From assembly GCA_003553695.1 (NCBI GenBank), contig PWFB01000160.1, positions 1-54,705 on the forward strand: DNA of 54,705 bases, written 5' to 3'. Below the pieces are notes generated by a model that saw nothing but the letters and a program-made list of their open reading frames with translations, searched no databases and had not been told where the DNA came from. The DNA comes from Desulfonatronospira sp. GTDB taxonomy: Bacteria > Desulfobacterota > Desulfovibrionia > Desulfovibrionales > Desulfonatronovibrionaceae. Positions 7,528 through 15,964 of the stretch are shown here, one piece after another. The stretch's first letter is position 1. The number at the start of each line of letters is the position of its first letter. The position numbers were made by a program, and so were the translations under genes.

Positions 7528-9351
7528 ATGTGCGGAATAATCGCCTATACCGGGCACAGACCCGCTGTTCCCGTAATCATCCAGGGCTTGAAAAGCCTGG
7601 AATACCGCGGCTACGATTCTGCCGGACTCTGTTTGGGCCATTCCGGGCGTCTGCACCTGTTCCGCGCCGCAGGCAAGCTAAGCGCCCTGGAGAAGAAGCT
7701 GGAAGGCGGACAGTTGCTGCATGCCACTTCCGGCATAGGACACACCAGATGGGCCACACACGGGCTCCCCAACGAAACCAATGCCCACCCCCACCTGGAT
7801 GTGCACTACAATCTGGCTTTGGTGCACAACGGCATCATAGAAAACTACCATCAACTCAAATCCATGCTCCAGGATCGAGGGTACCCCTTTCGCTCCCAGA
7901 CTGATACCGAGGTTCTGGTCTGCCTCATTTCCCACGCCCTGGAGCAGCACGACTCCATTCTGAGCGCCCTGGCATGGAGCATGTCCCAGGTGCGCGGGTC
8001 CTATGCCTTTGCCTTGTTAAGCAAGGACCACGAGGGCCACATATGGGCGGCCAGGAAGGCCAGCCCCCTGATTCTCGGCGCTGGAACCGGGGAAAATTTC
8101 GTGGCCTCGGATATTCCGGCATTTCTGCCCTTTACCAGGGAAGTGGTCTTTCTGGAAGACGGCGAATTGGTGGAGATGGACGCACGTCAGTGGACTGTCT
8201 ACGACGCTCAAAGCCTAAATACGGTATCCAAGACGATCCAGCGCATCAACTGGGACGTTCAGGCCGCCCAGAAAGGCGGCTACAAGCACTTCATGCTCAA
8301 GGAAATATTTGAGCAGTCCCAGGTGATCACCGACTGCCTGGCCGGGCGCCTGGACCGCAAGCACAACAGGGTGACCCTGCCTGAGCTGGAGGCTCTGCCC
8401 ATACCTTCCAGGCTGCACGTAATGGCCTGCGGCACATCCTACCATGCCGGGCTGTGGGGCAAATACGTGCTGGAAAGCCTGGCCCGCATACCGGTAAATG
8501 TGGAAATCGCTTCCGAGTTCAGGTACAAGGAACTGGTGGAAGAACCAGGCACTCTTTATTTAAGCATCAGCCAGTCCGGTGAAACCGCAGACACCCTGGC
8601 CGGGCAGCGTATGGTGCGCCAGAAAGGGCTTCCTGTGCTTGGGCTATGCAACGTTGTAGGCTCCAGTGTAGCCCGGGAGGCCGACAGTGTTCTCTATACC
8701 CAGGCAGGTCCGGAAATAAGCGTGGCCTCCACCAAGGCCATGTGCAGCCAGCTGGTGATGCTCTACCTTCTGGGTCTTTACTGGGGCCATTACAGGGGCA
8801 CTGTTTCCGACAGCGAGATGGCCCAGTGCATGTTTACCCTGGACAATCTGCCCCAGACGCTGACCTCCCAGCTGCCGGGCATGCAGAAGAGGGCCAGACA
8901 ACTCTGCCCTGAATATTCCAGGGCTCGAAGCTTCTTTTTTCTGGGACGGGGCATCTATTATCCTCTGGCCCTGGAAGGTGCCCTCAAGCTCAAGGAGATC
9001 TCCTACATCCACGCCGATGGGTATCCTGCCGGTGAACTCAAGCATGGGCCCATAGCCCTTATCGAGCAGGAGTTGCCCACTTTTGCCCTGGCCCTGCAAA
9101 ACCATCTCCTGGATAAAATGGTATCCAACCTCATGGAAGTCCGGGCCCGCAACGGTAAGATTATTGCCTTGACCAATCCCGGTATTGAATTAGATATAGA
9201 CGAAAAATGGGAAATACCCCAGCTGGGTGATCCATTGAACAGTTTCCTTGCATTGCCGGCCTTGCAGCTTTTTGCCTATGAAATGGCCGTGTACCTGGGC
9301 AAAGACGTAGATCAGCCCCGCAATCTGGCCAAAAGCGTAACCGTGGAATGA
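7528..9351 (+). CDS. glmS: Glutamine-fructose-6-phosphate aminotransferase (isomerizing)
   Basis: GlmS makes glucosamine-6-phosphate from fructose-6-phosphate and glutamine, the entry to peptidoglycan and lipid A sugar synthesis. The 607-residue protein begins MCGIIAYTG, so Cys2 becomes the N-terminal nucleophile of the glutaminase domain. SLEYRGYDSAG and GHTRWATHG follow. Two SIS domains come after about residue 285, with SISQSGETADT and VASTKAM. It ends in the canonical LAKSVTVE. AAGGAG precedes the ATG. There is no room upstream for a glmS ribozyme (4-base gap after rdgB). The stop overlaps the amidase start as ATGA. Confidence 0.98.
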   Translation: MCGIIAYTGHRPAVPVIIQGLKSLEYRGYDSAGLCLGHSGRLHLFRAAGKLSALEKKLEGGQLLHATSGIGHTRWATHGLPNETNAHPHLDVHYNLALVHNGIIENYHQLKSMLQDRGYPFRSQTDTEVLVCLISHALEQHDSILSALAWSMSQVRGSYAFALLSKDHEGHIWAARKASPLILGAGTGENFVASDIPAFLPFTREVVFLEDGELVEMDARQWTVYDAQSLNTVSKTIQRINWDVQAAQKGGYKHFMLKEIFEQSQVITDCLAGRLDRKHNRVTLPELEALPIPSRLHVMACGTSYHAGLWGKYVLESLARIPVNVEIASEFRYKELVEEPGTLYLSISQSGETADTLAGQRMVRQKGLPVLGLCNVVGSSVAREADSVLYTQAGPEISVASTKAMCSQLVMLYLLGLYWGHYRGTVSDSEMAQCMFTLDNLPQTLTSQLPGMQKRARQLCPEYSRARSFFFLGRGIYYPLALEGALKLKEISYIHADGYPAGELKHGPIALIEQELPTFALALQNHLLDKMVSNLMEVRARNGKIIALTNPGIELDIDEKWEIPQLGDPLNSFLALPALQLFAYEMAVYLGKDVDQPRNLAKSVTVE

Positions 9352-11132
9352 CCATGAGTATAAAAAGGCTTTTATTCTTCTTCATTGCAGCCTTGCTGCT
9401 GGCTCTTTGCACCCCGTGCTTCCTGTCTGCCGGGATGCAGAGCGCAGTGCAGGAACTGGAAAAACTTATAGACGACGAAAATCGAAACAAGTATCGCTCG
9501 CACTGGCTTAGCCTTGCGGACAGATTCCAGCAGGCACTGGATGAAGACCCGGAAGGAAAACAAAAGGCCCAGGCCCTTTATTATCTGGGGCGCACCTACC
9601 AGGAACTGGGCAAAAAATCCTTTCTGCCCTCGGATTTTGAAAAGGCCGAGGAATTCTATACACGAGCCGTAAGAGAACACCCCGGTACCGACTTTGCCGG
9701 TCGCTCTCAGTATCGCAGGGCAGAGCTACAACTCCGCCATCATCGCGATTCCGCCCAGGCCTACCTGGAATATCTGCGTGTTGTATACAACCATTCTTCC
9801 AGCTCCAAAAAAGACGCGGCCCAGGAAGCTCTCAGGGAACTGGACCGCAAAAACTTGGAAAAAATAAATGGCAAAAGCGCCTCCCTGGACCTGGATACAG
9901 TATCCGAACCGCAAAAGACCCGGCAACCCTTTCTGGAGGAAAGGCCGATTACAGACTCAAACATAACAGATGCGCCACGGCAGGACCGGGCGGATACCGA
10001 TTCCAGGACAGCCAGGCTTGTAGACATACGTCACTGGAGCTCTGATGAATATACCCGCATTGTCCTGGACCTGGATGCGCAGGTGGATTATTACCACAAA
10101 CTTCTAAAACCGGATGAGGACTTGGGCACCCCGCACAGGCTTTTTATCGACCTGGAAAAAACAAGACAGGGAGAAAAGATCGCCGGGGAAGAAAACATTG
10201 CTGACGGTATTTTAAACCGCATAAGGTCCGCACAGCATACCGAGGATAAGTCCAGGGTGGTCCTGGATATCGACGAACTGGACGATTTCAGGGTCTTTGC
10301 CCTGGAAAATCCATTTCGCATAGTTGTGGATGTTTACTCCCCTGAAGAGCGTCAGGTTCTACATACTGTTGAAGGCGAACCGGAAGTCTCCCTGGATCCT
10401 GAACGGGCCCGGCTGTCTTCAGGAAGCCTCCTGGAACAGCTGGGGCTCAAGGTTCAGACCATCATGATAGATCCGGGGCACGGAGGTAAGGATCCGGGTG
10501 CTGTTGCAGGCAATTTCAAGGAAAAGGATATTGTTCTGAGGATGTCCAGGGTTCTGGGCCGCAAGCTGGAACAGGAAGGTTTCGACGTACTCTACACCCG
10601 CACAGAGGATGTCTTCGTTCCCCTGGAGGAACGCACCGCCATGGCCAACTCCAAAAAGGCGGACCTATTCATATCTGTGCACGCCAATGCCCATAGAAAT
10701 CCCAATGTCCGAGGCTTTGAGGTCTATTATCTGAACTTTGCCCAGGATGAAGATGCCAAGCGTGTGGCAGCCAGGGAAAATGCCGTTTCCACCCAGAAAA
10801 TTTCCGACCTGCAGTATATATTAACCGACCTGATGCTCAGCTCCAAAATCAGCGAATCCCGGGACCTGGCCAAGAAGGTCCACGAGGTCACCCTGGACAG
10901 TACCAGAGGGATGTTTACTGACCTGGACACCAACGGTGTACGCCAGGCCCCTTTTTATGTGCTCATGGGGGCCCAGATGCCGGCCATCTTGCTGGAGATG
11001 GGCTACATGACCAATAAAAAGGACATGCGGCTTCTGCAGAATGATGACTTTATGCGGTACATGGCCCGGGGGCTGACCATGGGCATCACCTCCTACCGGG
11101 ACAAGATCGAGCAGTTTGCCAGGCTGGATTAG
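9348..11132 (+). CDS. N-acetylmuramoyl-L-alanine amidase with AMIN domain
   Basis: This exported zinc amidase cuts the bond between MurNAc and L-Ala when daughter cells separate. The 594-residue protein starts with a signal peptide (KRLLFFFIAALLLALC). Helical TPR-like sequence at about 40-180 includes ALYYLGRTYQELG. An AMIN domain at about 220-335 (LVDIRHWSSDEYTRIVLDL) targets peptidoglycan or the septum. The Amidase_3 domain occupies about 370-590. Zinc ligands are visible in IDPGHGGKDPGA, the Glu of NFKEKDI and FISVHANAH, and the catalytic Glu in LLEMGYMTN. The N-terminal TPR-like part is longer than in E. coli AmiC. It is translationally coupled to glmS. Confidence 0.94.
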   Translation: MTMSIKRLLFFFIAALLLALCTPCFLSAGMQSAVQELEKLIDDENRNKYRSHWLSLADRFQQALDEDPEGKQKAQALYYLGRTYQELGKKSFLPSDFEKAEEFYTRAVREHPGTDFAGRSQYRRAELQLRHHRDSAQAYLEYLRVVYNHSSSSKKDAAQEALRELDRKNLEKINGKSASLDLDTVSEPQKTRQPFLEERPITDSNITDAPRQDRADTDSRTARLVDIRHWSSDEYTRIVLDLDAQVDYYHKLLKPDEDLGTPHRLFIDLEKTRQGEKIAGEENIADGILNRIRSAQHTEDKSRVVLDIDELDDFRVFALENPFRIVVDVYSPEERQVLHTVEGEPEVSLDPERARLSSGSLLEQLGLKVQTIMIDPGHGGKDPGAVAGNFKEKDIVLRMSRVLGRKLEQEGFDVLYTRTEDVFVPLEERTAMANSKKADLFISVHANAHRNPNVRGFEVYYLNFAQDEDAKRVAARENAVSTQKISDLQYILTDLMLSSKISESRDLAKKVHEVTLDSTRGMFTDLDTNGVRQAPFYVLMGAQMPAILLEMGYMTNKKDMRLLQNDDFMRYMARGLTMGITSYRDKIEQFARLD

Positions 11133-11142
11133 CAGCCGGTAT

Positions 11143-12108
11143 TTATCCGTCTCCGCCATGGTTTCGAGGCCTGCTTTCCTGCCCTGAAGCACACTGCCTG
11201 GACTCAGGACTGCTTTTTCTTCCTCCCACCTGGTCCCCGTCCCAGGAAGCCCTGTCTTCTTCCGGCTCCACGTGAATAGTCACCTGTGATTTGGGCAACT
11301 CCTTCTCGATACCCTCTTCAATTCTGCAGCAGATATCATGACCTTCGCGGATGGTTCTGTCTCCCGGCAGAAGCAGGTGAAAATCTATAAACCGCCTGGA
11401 CCCGGATTTCCTTGAGCGCAGGCCATGGTAAGCCGCACGCTCCCCGGCATGCCTGCGGATGTGTTTTTCCACCAGATCCACTTCCTCCCTGGGCAGAGAA
11501 ACATCCATGAGCCCGTGCATGGATCTCTTTATGAGGCAGATTCCGGACCTGGTGATATTCAGGGCGATTATTACGGCAATTATGGAATCCAGGATCACCA
11601 GTTGCGGGTAGAACATTATGATCCCCAGGCCCAGAATCACCCCGGTGGTGGTCCAGACATCGGCCATGAGGTGTTTGGCATCCCCTTCCAGGGTAATGGA
11701 ATCGAAATGTCTGGCAGCCCTGAGCATAATTCTGGCCACCACCAGATTGATCAAAGCCGCCACCACGGATATCCCTATGCCCAGAAGAAGATTTTCCAGG
11801 GCCTGCGGCTGCATGAGCCTTCCCACGGCAGAGTAGATGATTCCTGCCGCCGCAACCAGTATAAGGCCTCCTTCAAGGCCTCCGGCGAAATACTCTGCCT
11901 TGTCGTGGCCGTAATTGAACTTCCTGTTGGCCGGCTTGAAGGCTACAGTCAGGGCGATAACTGCTACAATGCTGGCTGTAAGGTTTACCAGGGTTTCCAC
12001 GGCATCGGACAATAGTCCCACTGATCCGGTAACCCAGAAAGCTCCGAATTTAAGCCCCAGGGTCAGAAGGGATGCCAGTACAGAAAGAAGAGCAATATTT
12101 CTGGGCAT
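11143..12108 (-). CDS. Cation diffusion facilitator (CDF) family metal transporter
   Basis: The 321-residue inner-membrane protein has six predicted helices in the first 200 residues and a cytosolic C-terminal domain with HGLRSRKSGSRRFIDFHLLLPG, the CDF regulatory ferredoxin-like fold. CDF proteins export divalent metals by proton antiport. TM5 carries the usual HxxxD site (KHLMADVW). The TM2 site reads SDAVETLVN, so ExxxN replaces the more common HxxxD or DxxxD; the metal is therefore uncertain (Fe, Mn, Co or Zn). The last 35 residues are polar and poorly conserved-looking. It converges on the amidase gene with a 10-base gap. Confidence 0.9.
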   Translation of the reverse strand: MPRNIALLSVLASLLTLGLKFGAFWVTGSVGLLSDAVETLVNLTASIVAVIALTVAFKPANRKFNYGHDKAEYFAGGLEGGLILVAAAGIIYSAVGRLMQPQALENLLLGIGISVVAALINLVVARIMLRAARHFDSITLEGDAKHLMADVWTTTGVILGLGIIMFYPQLVILDSIIAVIIALNITRSGICLIKRSMHGLMDVSLPREEVDLVEKHIRRHAGERAAYHGLRSRKSGSRRFIDFHLLLPGDRTIREGHDICCRIEEGIEKELPKSQVTIHVEPEEDRASWDGDQVGGRKSSPESRQCASGQESRPRNHGGDG

Positions 12109-12153
12109 ATTCTTCAGCTAAGATCTTAAAAATGTTGACAAGACTTTAAGCCA

Positions 12154-12933
12154 GTGAAAAAATCAAGTGAGGAAAAAGGGTGTATTTTCATTTTCACGGT
12201 AAACGGGAGCCTGAGCCAATATATGCATAAATCCTGGATTGAAGCCAAACTTCCCGAATTTGTCAGGGATGTCATGCGTGATTTCTGCCAGGTCAGCAGA
12301 CATCTTTTTAACCAATTTGACTCCCATGAGCAATCCGGGCATGTAAGCTTCGACTTTTTTAAAGAGTTGCTGGGCGAGGGAATGAACAAGGGACAGCTGT
12401 GGCGTCTGAAGGACACTTCCCACATACTTTTCCGCAACGACCAGAGAGCCGGAAAAATCGGTCCATACCTTGACTGGTGCATAGGTTATATATTTCATGA
12501 GTGCATGAAGTTAAGAGAAGATGCCTATCAGCAGGAAAATTATCGTCCCTGGTTCGAAACCCGTTATTCCAGCCCTGAAATCACCCCTGAAGAACAGCTT
12601 ATCAGTCAGGAACTTATCAATGTGCTGGACCAGACCAGGGAAAGCATCAACCGAGAAATCTCCAGGATAAAGTTCATACTTTTTCACTGCCGCAGACTAT
12701 TTATTTTATATCTTCCGGCACATGAAGATAATCCCCTTTTGGCACGTTTCCTCTTTGCCCAGGAGGAACTGGTGCGCGAGATTTTTAAATCCTCGTACCC
12801 GGACCTGATTACTGCCATATACGGTAATAATCCGGTGAAACTCTATGAACTGGCTGCCAGCAGCCTGGAGCGAGGAGGCTGGAAAACCGAGGCGCAAGCC
12901 GCCAGAAACCACGTTTCTGTTGACTTTATTTGA
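12154..12933 (+). CDS. Conserved-looking protein of unknown function
   Basis: I do not recognise this 259-residue protein. It is largely alpha-helical by composition, rich in aromatic residues and charged pairs, with no signal peptide or membrane segment. Notable parts are GPYLDWCIGYIFHECMKLRED near residue 115, a polar stretch PWFETRYSSPEITPEEQL near 140, and a hydrophobic helix IKFILFHCRRLFILYLPAHE near 185. The GTG start lacks a strong ribosome site; an internal ATG near 12223 (MHKSWIEAKLPEF) is an alternative. It is divergent from the CDF gene and is followed 26 bases on by the relic of a LysM gene. Confidence 0.7.
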   Translation: MKKSSEEKGCIFIFTVNGSLSQYMHKSWIEAKLPEFVRDVMRDFCQVSRHLFNQFDSHEQSGHVSFDFFKELLGEGMNKGQLWRLKDTSHILFRNDQRAGKIGPYLDWCIGYIFHECMKLREDAYQQENYRPWFETRYSSPEITPEEQLISQELINVLDQTRESINREISRIKFILFHCRRLFILYLPAHEDNPLLARFLFAQEELVREIFKSSYPDLITAIYGNNPVKLYELAASSLERGGWKTEAQAARNHVSVDFI

Positions 12934-12959
12934 TATTTGAGTAAATTTATTGACAATAA

Positions 12960-13244
12960 AATCCACACACTGTTGAAAAGGACGAATGCCTGTGGTGGAT
13001 AGCCGAGTACACACAGATTTAAAATGATAACTTTATGTGGCCCTTGATATACAAGGACAACAGGGACCAAATCAGCAACCCGGACCTTATTTATCCGGAC
13101 CAGGTCTTCAGCATTCCCAGGGATTTTCAGAAGAGTCAGCTCACAGAAAGCAGGCGTGAAGCCGGTGCTCCAAGACCCTCCCTGCCGGTTGAAGGTGCAA
13201 TGCTGCCTGCAGATTTGAGGGAGGATCCGGGCTGGAGTTTTTAA
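12960..13244 (+). pseudogene. LysM-domain gene remnant with in-frame stop
   Basis: Reading from 12960 in one frame gives HTVEKDECLWWIAEYTQI, then TAA at 13020-13022. The same frame continues with NDNFMWPLIYKDNRDQISNP, then DLIYPDQVFSIPRDF. Together this is a nearly complete LysM peptidoglycan-binding domain of the kind exported by Desulfovibrio relatives, in which the stop replaces the Tyr expected in an IYND-type segment. No signal peptide or start codon is visible upstream; a TAA in the same frame sits at 12957. The last 30 residues (AGAPRPSLP onward) match the usual low-complexity tail. The gene is therefore 5'-truncated and interrupted. A short product from the ATG at 13035 is possible but would hold only half a domain. 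Confidence 0.75.
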
Positions 13245-13264
13245 CAACCAACACAATATCCTTA

Positions 13265-13294
13265 AAAAAGACCCGGTCTTTCCGGGGCTTTTTT
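13265..13294 (+). terminator. Rho-independent terminator, probably bidirectional
   Basis: The stem CCCGG/CCGGG (13272-13276 and 13282-13286) has a TCTTT loop. One A-G mismatch separates it from a flanking run of A on the left that pairs with a T run on the right, giving the CTTTTTT tract. It ends the LysM-remnant transcript upstream of the Re-citrate synthase-like gene. Confidence 0.75.
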
Positions 13295-13465
13295 CTTCAG
13301 ATCTTTCAAACTGCCTTCAACAACTCTCTAAATTAGCCCTCACCCGACAAAATCAGCCATTTGACAGGCCGGACGACAATAAGCTGCACCTGCATTTCAA
13401 ATGATTCTTGCTACACTTGACTTGATCTGCTAAGTATCAAAAAAATATGAAAAAGTGGAGGATAT

Positions 13466-15298
13466 ATGTTTGATTTTTTATATCATAAAAACACCGCAAA
13501 ACAGCGCTATGATCTGCAGGATGTCCAGGCACCGCAACTCTTAAGAGACCTTTACCCCTATAATCATGTCCCCCGCATATCCTTTGACGACTCTTTTATT
13601 CTGCCCCGTCCTCCGGAGGAGATATTCATTACTGACACCACCTTCAGAGACGGGCAGCAGGCCAGGCCACCTTTTACCGTTAACCAGATTGCAGATATAT
13701 ATGAATTTCTGCACCGTCTGGGAGGTCATTCCGGGCTGATCCGCCAGAGTGAATTCTTTCTCTACTCGGACAAGGACAAAAAAGCAGTTGAGGCCTGCCT
13801 GGAGAAAGGTCACAGGTATCCCGAGATCACCGGATGGATCAGGGCTAACAAAGACGATCTCAAGCTGGTCAAGGATATGGGGCTCAAGGAAACCGGCATG
13901 CTGACCTCGGTTTCGGATTACCACATCTTTTTGAAACTTGGCAAAACCCGTCAGCAGGCAATGGACGATTACCTGGCACTTGTAGAGGCGGCACTTGACT
14001 GGGATATAATTCCCAGATGCCACTTTGAGGACATAACCAGGGCGGATATCTACGGTTTCTGCATTCCTTATGCCCAGAAGCTGATGGAACTTTCAGAGCA
14101 AAAAGGGCTTCCAGTGAAAATCCGTCTATGCGACACCATGGGGTACGGAGTTCCTTACCCGGGATCAGCACTGCCCAGAAGTGTGGCCAAAATTGTCCGG
14201 GCTTTCACCCACGAAGCCAAGGTACCTCCAGAAGCACTGGAGTGGCATGGCCACAACGACTTTCACAAGGCCTTTATAAACGCTGCAACAGCCTGGCTTT
14301 ACGGGTGCAGTGCAGTGAACTCCACTCTCTTTGGCATAGGCGAGCGCACAGGCAACGCTCCCCTGGAAGCCCTGGTCATGGAATATATATCCCTGACCAG
14401 TGATGATGATGCAGCGTACACACCGGTAATCACCGAACTGGCCAGATATTTTCATAAAAATCTTGGTGCTGAAATTCCGGCCAATTATCCTTTCGCGGGC
14501 AGGGACTTCAATGCCACCAGTGCCGGTATTCATGTAGACGGGCTTATGAAAAACGAGGAGATATACAATATATTCGACACCGAGCAGATCCTGCACAGGT
14601 CCATCCCCATTATTATCACCGATAAAACCGGGAAGGCTGGTGTGGCCTACTGGATAAACCACTACCTGGATCTTTCTGAAGATCAGAAGGTGGACAAAAG
14701 GCACCCGGCTGTTGGAAAGATTTACGATAAGATCAGAAAATCCTACAACCAGGGCCGCACTACCAACTTTTCCCACGAGGAGATGAATCAGTTGGTCCGC
14801 CGCTACCTGCCTGATCTGTTTTCTTCATCCTTTGATGAGTTGAAGGAGCTTGCTCACAGGGTACTCAAGAAAATCATCCAGGATCTGGCCTCTCAGCCTG
14901 AGATGGTTTCTCTTGATATTGAGAGCATCAACAACAAAATGCAGGAGTTCTTAAAAGAGTATCCATTTATCCAGTATATGTATATCACCGACATCAACGG
15001 TTGCCTTATGACCTGGAATGTTAGCGATATAGGGGATTTGTCCAAGTACAGGCAGATTGATCCAGGAATCAACCTGTCCGACAGGGAGTGGTTTATTCGC
15101 CCCGTTAAAACCGGAAAAATGCATATAACCGACTTTTATAAATCTCATTTTACAGGCAAGTTGTGTCTGACAGCTTCTATTCCCGTTTTCAGCGAATTTG
15201 ATGAGATCCTGGCCATACTCGGAGCAGATATCCGTTTTGACGAACTGGTCAAGATCCAGGAAGATTTCGCTTTTGAGCAAAATTTGTTATCCAAATAG
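13466..15298 (+). CDS. Re-citrate synthase-like enzyme fused to a C-terminal Cache-like sensor domain
   Basis: Residues 1-455 form a DRE-TIM metallolyase of the isopropylmalate/homocitrate synthase superfamily. The N-terminal LRDLYPYNHVPRISFDD and ITDTTFRDGQQARPPFT (residues 55-71) match the Re-citrate synthase branch, which condenses oxaloacetate and acetyl-CoA in clostridia and sulfate reducers. Metal ligands are seen in FRDGQQ and WHGHND (260-265). The chain continues to 610 residues. Residues 485-600 contain YMYITDINGCLMTW, LSDREWFIRPVKTG, TGKLCLTASIPVF and LGADIRFDEL, the pattern of a Cache/PDC-type ligand-binding domain. No membrane segment is present, so this domain is cytosolic and may bind an allosteric ligand. 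GGAGG precedes the ATG. Confidence 0.85.
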   Translation: MFDFLYHKNTAKQRYDLQDVQAPQLLRDLYPYNHVPRISFDDSFILPRPPEEIFITDTTFRDGQQARPPFTVNQIADIYEFLHRLGGHSGLIRQSEFFLYSDKDKKAVEACLEKGHRYPEITGWIRANKDDLKLVKDMGLKETGMLTSVSDYHIFLKLGKTRQQAMDDYLALVEAALDWDIIPRCHFEDITRADIYGFCIPYAQKLMELSEQKGLPVKIRLCDTMGYGVPYPGSALPRSVAKIVRAFTHEAKVPPEALEWHGHNDFHKAFINAATAWLYGCSAVNSTLFGIGERTGNAPLEALVMEYISLTSDDDAAYTPVITELARYFHKNLGAEIPANYPFAGRDFNATSAGIHVDGLMKNEEIYNIFDTEQILHRSIPIIITDKTGKAGVAYWINHYLDLSEDQKVDKRHPAVGKIYDKIRKSYNQGRTTNFSHEEMNQLVRRYLPDLFSSSFDELKELAHRVLKKIIQDLASQPEMVSLDIESINNKMQEFLKEYPFIQYMYITDINGCLMTWNVSDIGDLSKYRQIDPGINLSDREWFIRPVKTGKMHITDFYKSHFTGKLCLTASIPVFSEFDEILAILGADIRFDELVKIQEDFAFEQNLLSK

Positions 15299-15494
15299 AT
15301 GTAATATTTTATAAGTCAATTGCCAGATTCACTTCTAAAGTATTTCTCTGAAACTGTCAGGTTTTACTGACCTGCCTATTGCTTGGGATTGTTCATTGTG
15401 ACCGGCTTTTCTTTGCAGGGCACATCAACCATGCACAGGGCGTCCATGAAATTGATTCTGCCTTGGATAAATTATTAACCATTGGAGTACAGGC

Positions 15495-15935
15495 ATGTGG
15501 AGAACAATATTAGTCTTACTGATGATTTTCATTTTATCCGGATGCTGGGCCACCAGGGAACCAGAGCCGCATACTTTCGAGCCGGTATCTGAATCTGACG
15601 AACTGAAGACCAGGGATACTTCTGCTCACCGCTACTATGATTTTGAGGACATACCCATTCCCAGGGAAATGAGTATAGCCAGGGATGGTTCCATTCTTTT
15701 CGAGTCTCAGGGAATTAAAGCCGGGATGCTTACCTACACCGGCAGAGTGGACAGCGAATCTCTGTTTAACTACTTTCTCACGGCATTGCCCAACGAAGGT
15801 TGGGAGCTCTTGAGCTATATCAAGTATGGAACCCAGATTCAGACTTTTGCCAAGGACGACAGACTCTGCATCATCCGTATCATTGACGGCAGGATCAGAA
15901 CCGAGCTGCAGATATGGATTTCACCGAAAATCTGA
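15495..15935 (+). CDS. Putative lipoprotein of unknown function
   Basis: The 146-residue protein has a short hydrophobic leader ending in the lipobox LSGC (Cys17), so it should be lipidated by Lgt and cut by the type II signal peptidase. The mature part contains DIPIPREMSIARDGSILF, then MLTYTGRVDSESLFNYFLTA, NEGWELLSYIKYG and a final strand TELQIWISPK. This suggests a small alpha/beta fold that repeats a strand-helix unit. I do not know its function. A 196-bp spacer without clear signals separates it from the enzyme gene upstream; coaBC begins 29 bases downstream. Confidence 0.8.
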   Translation: MWRTILVLLMIFILSGCWATREPEPHTFEPVSESDELKTRDTSAHRYYDFEDIPIPREMSIARDGSILFESQGIKAGMLTYTGRVDSESLFNYFLTALPNEGWELLSYIKYGTQIQTFAKDDRLCIIRIIDGRIRTELQIWISPKI

Positions 15936-15964
15936 TTTTTAATATTTAAAAATGAATCAGGCAT

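Noticed and set aside
12149-12153. Promoter TTGACA near 12135 for the unknown gene at 12154
   Set aside because: No -10 element at the right distance; it would also start transcription inside the gene.
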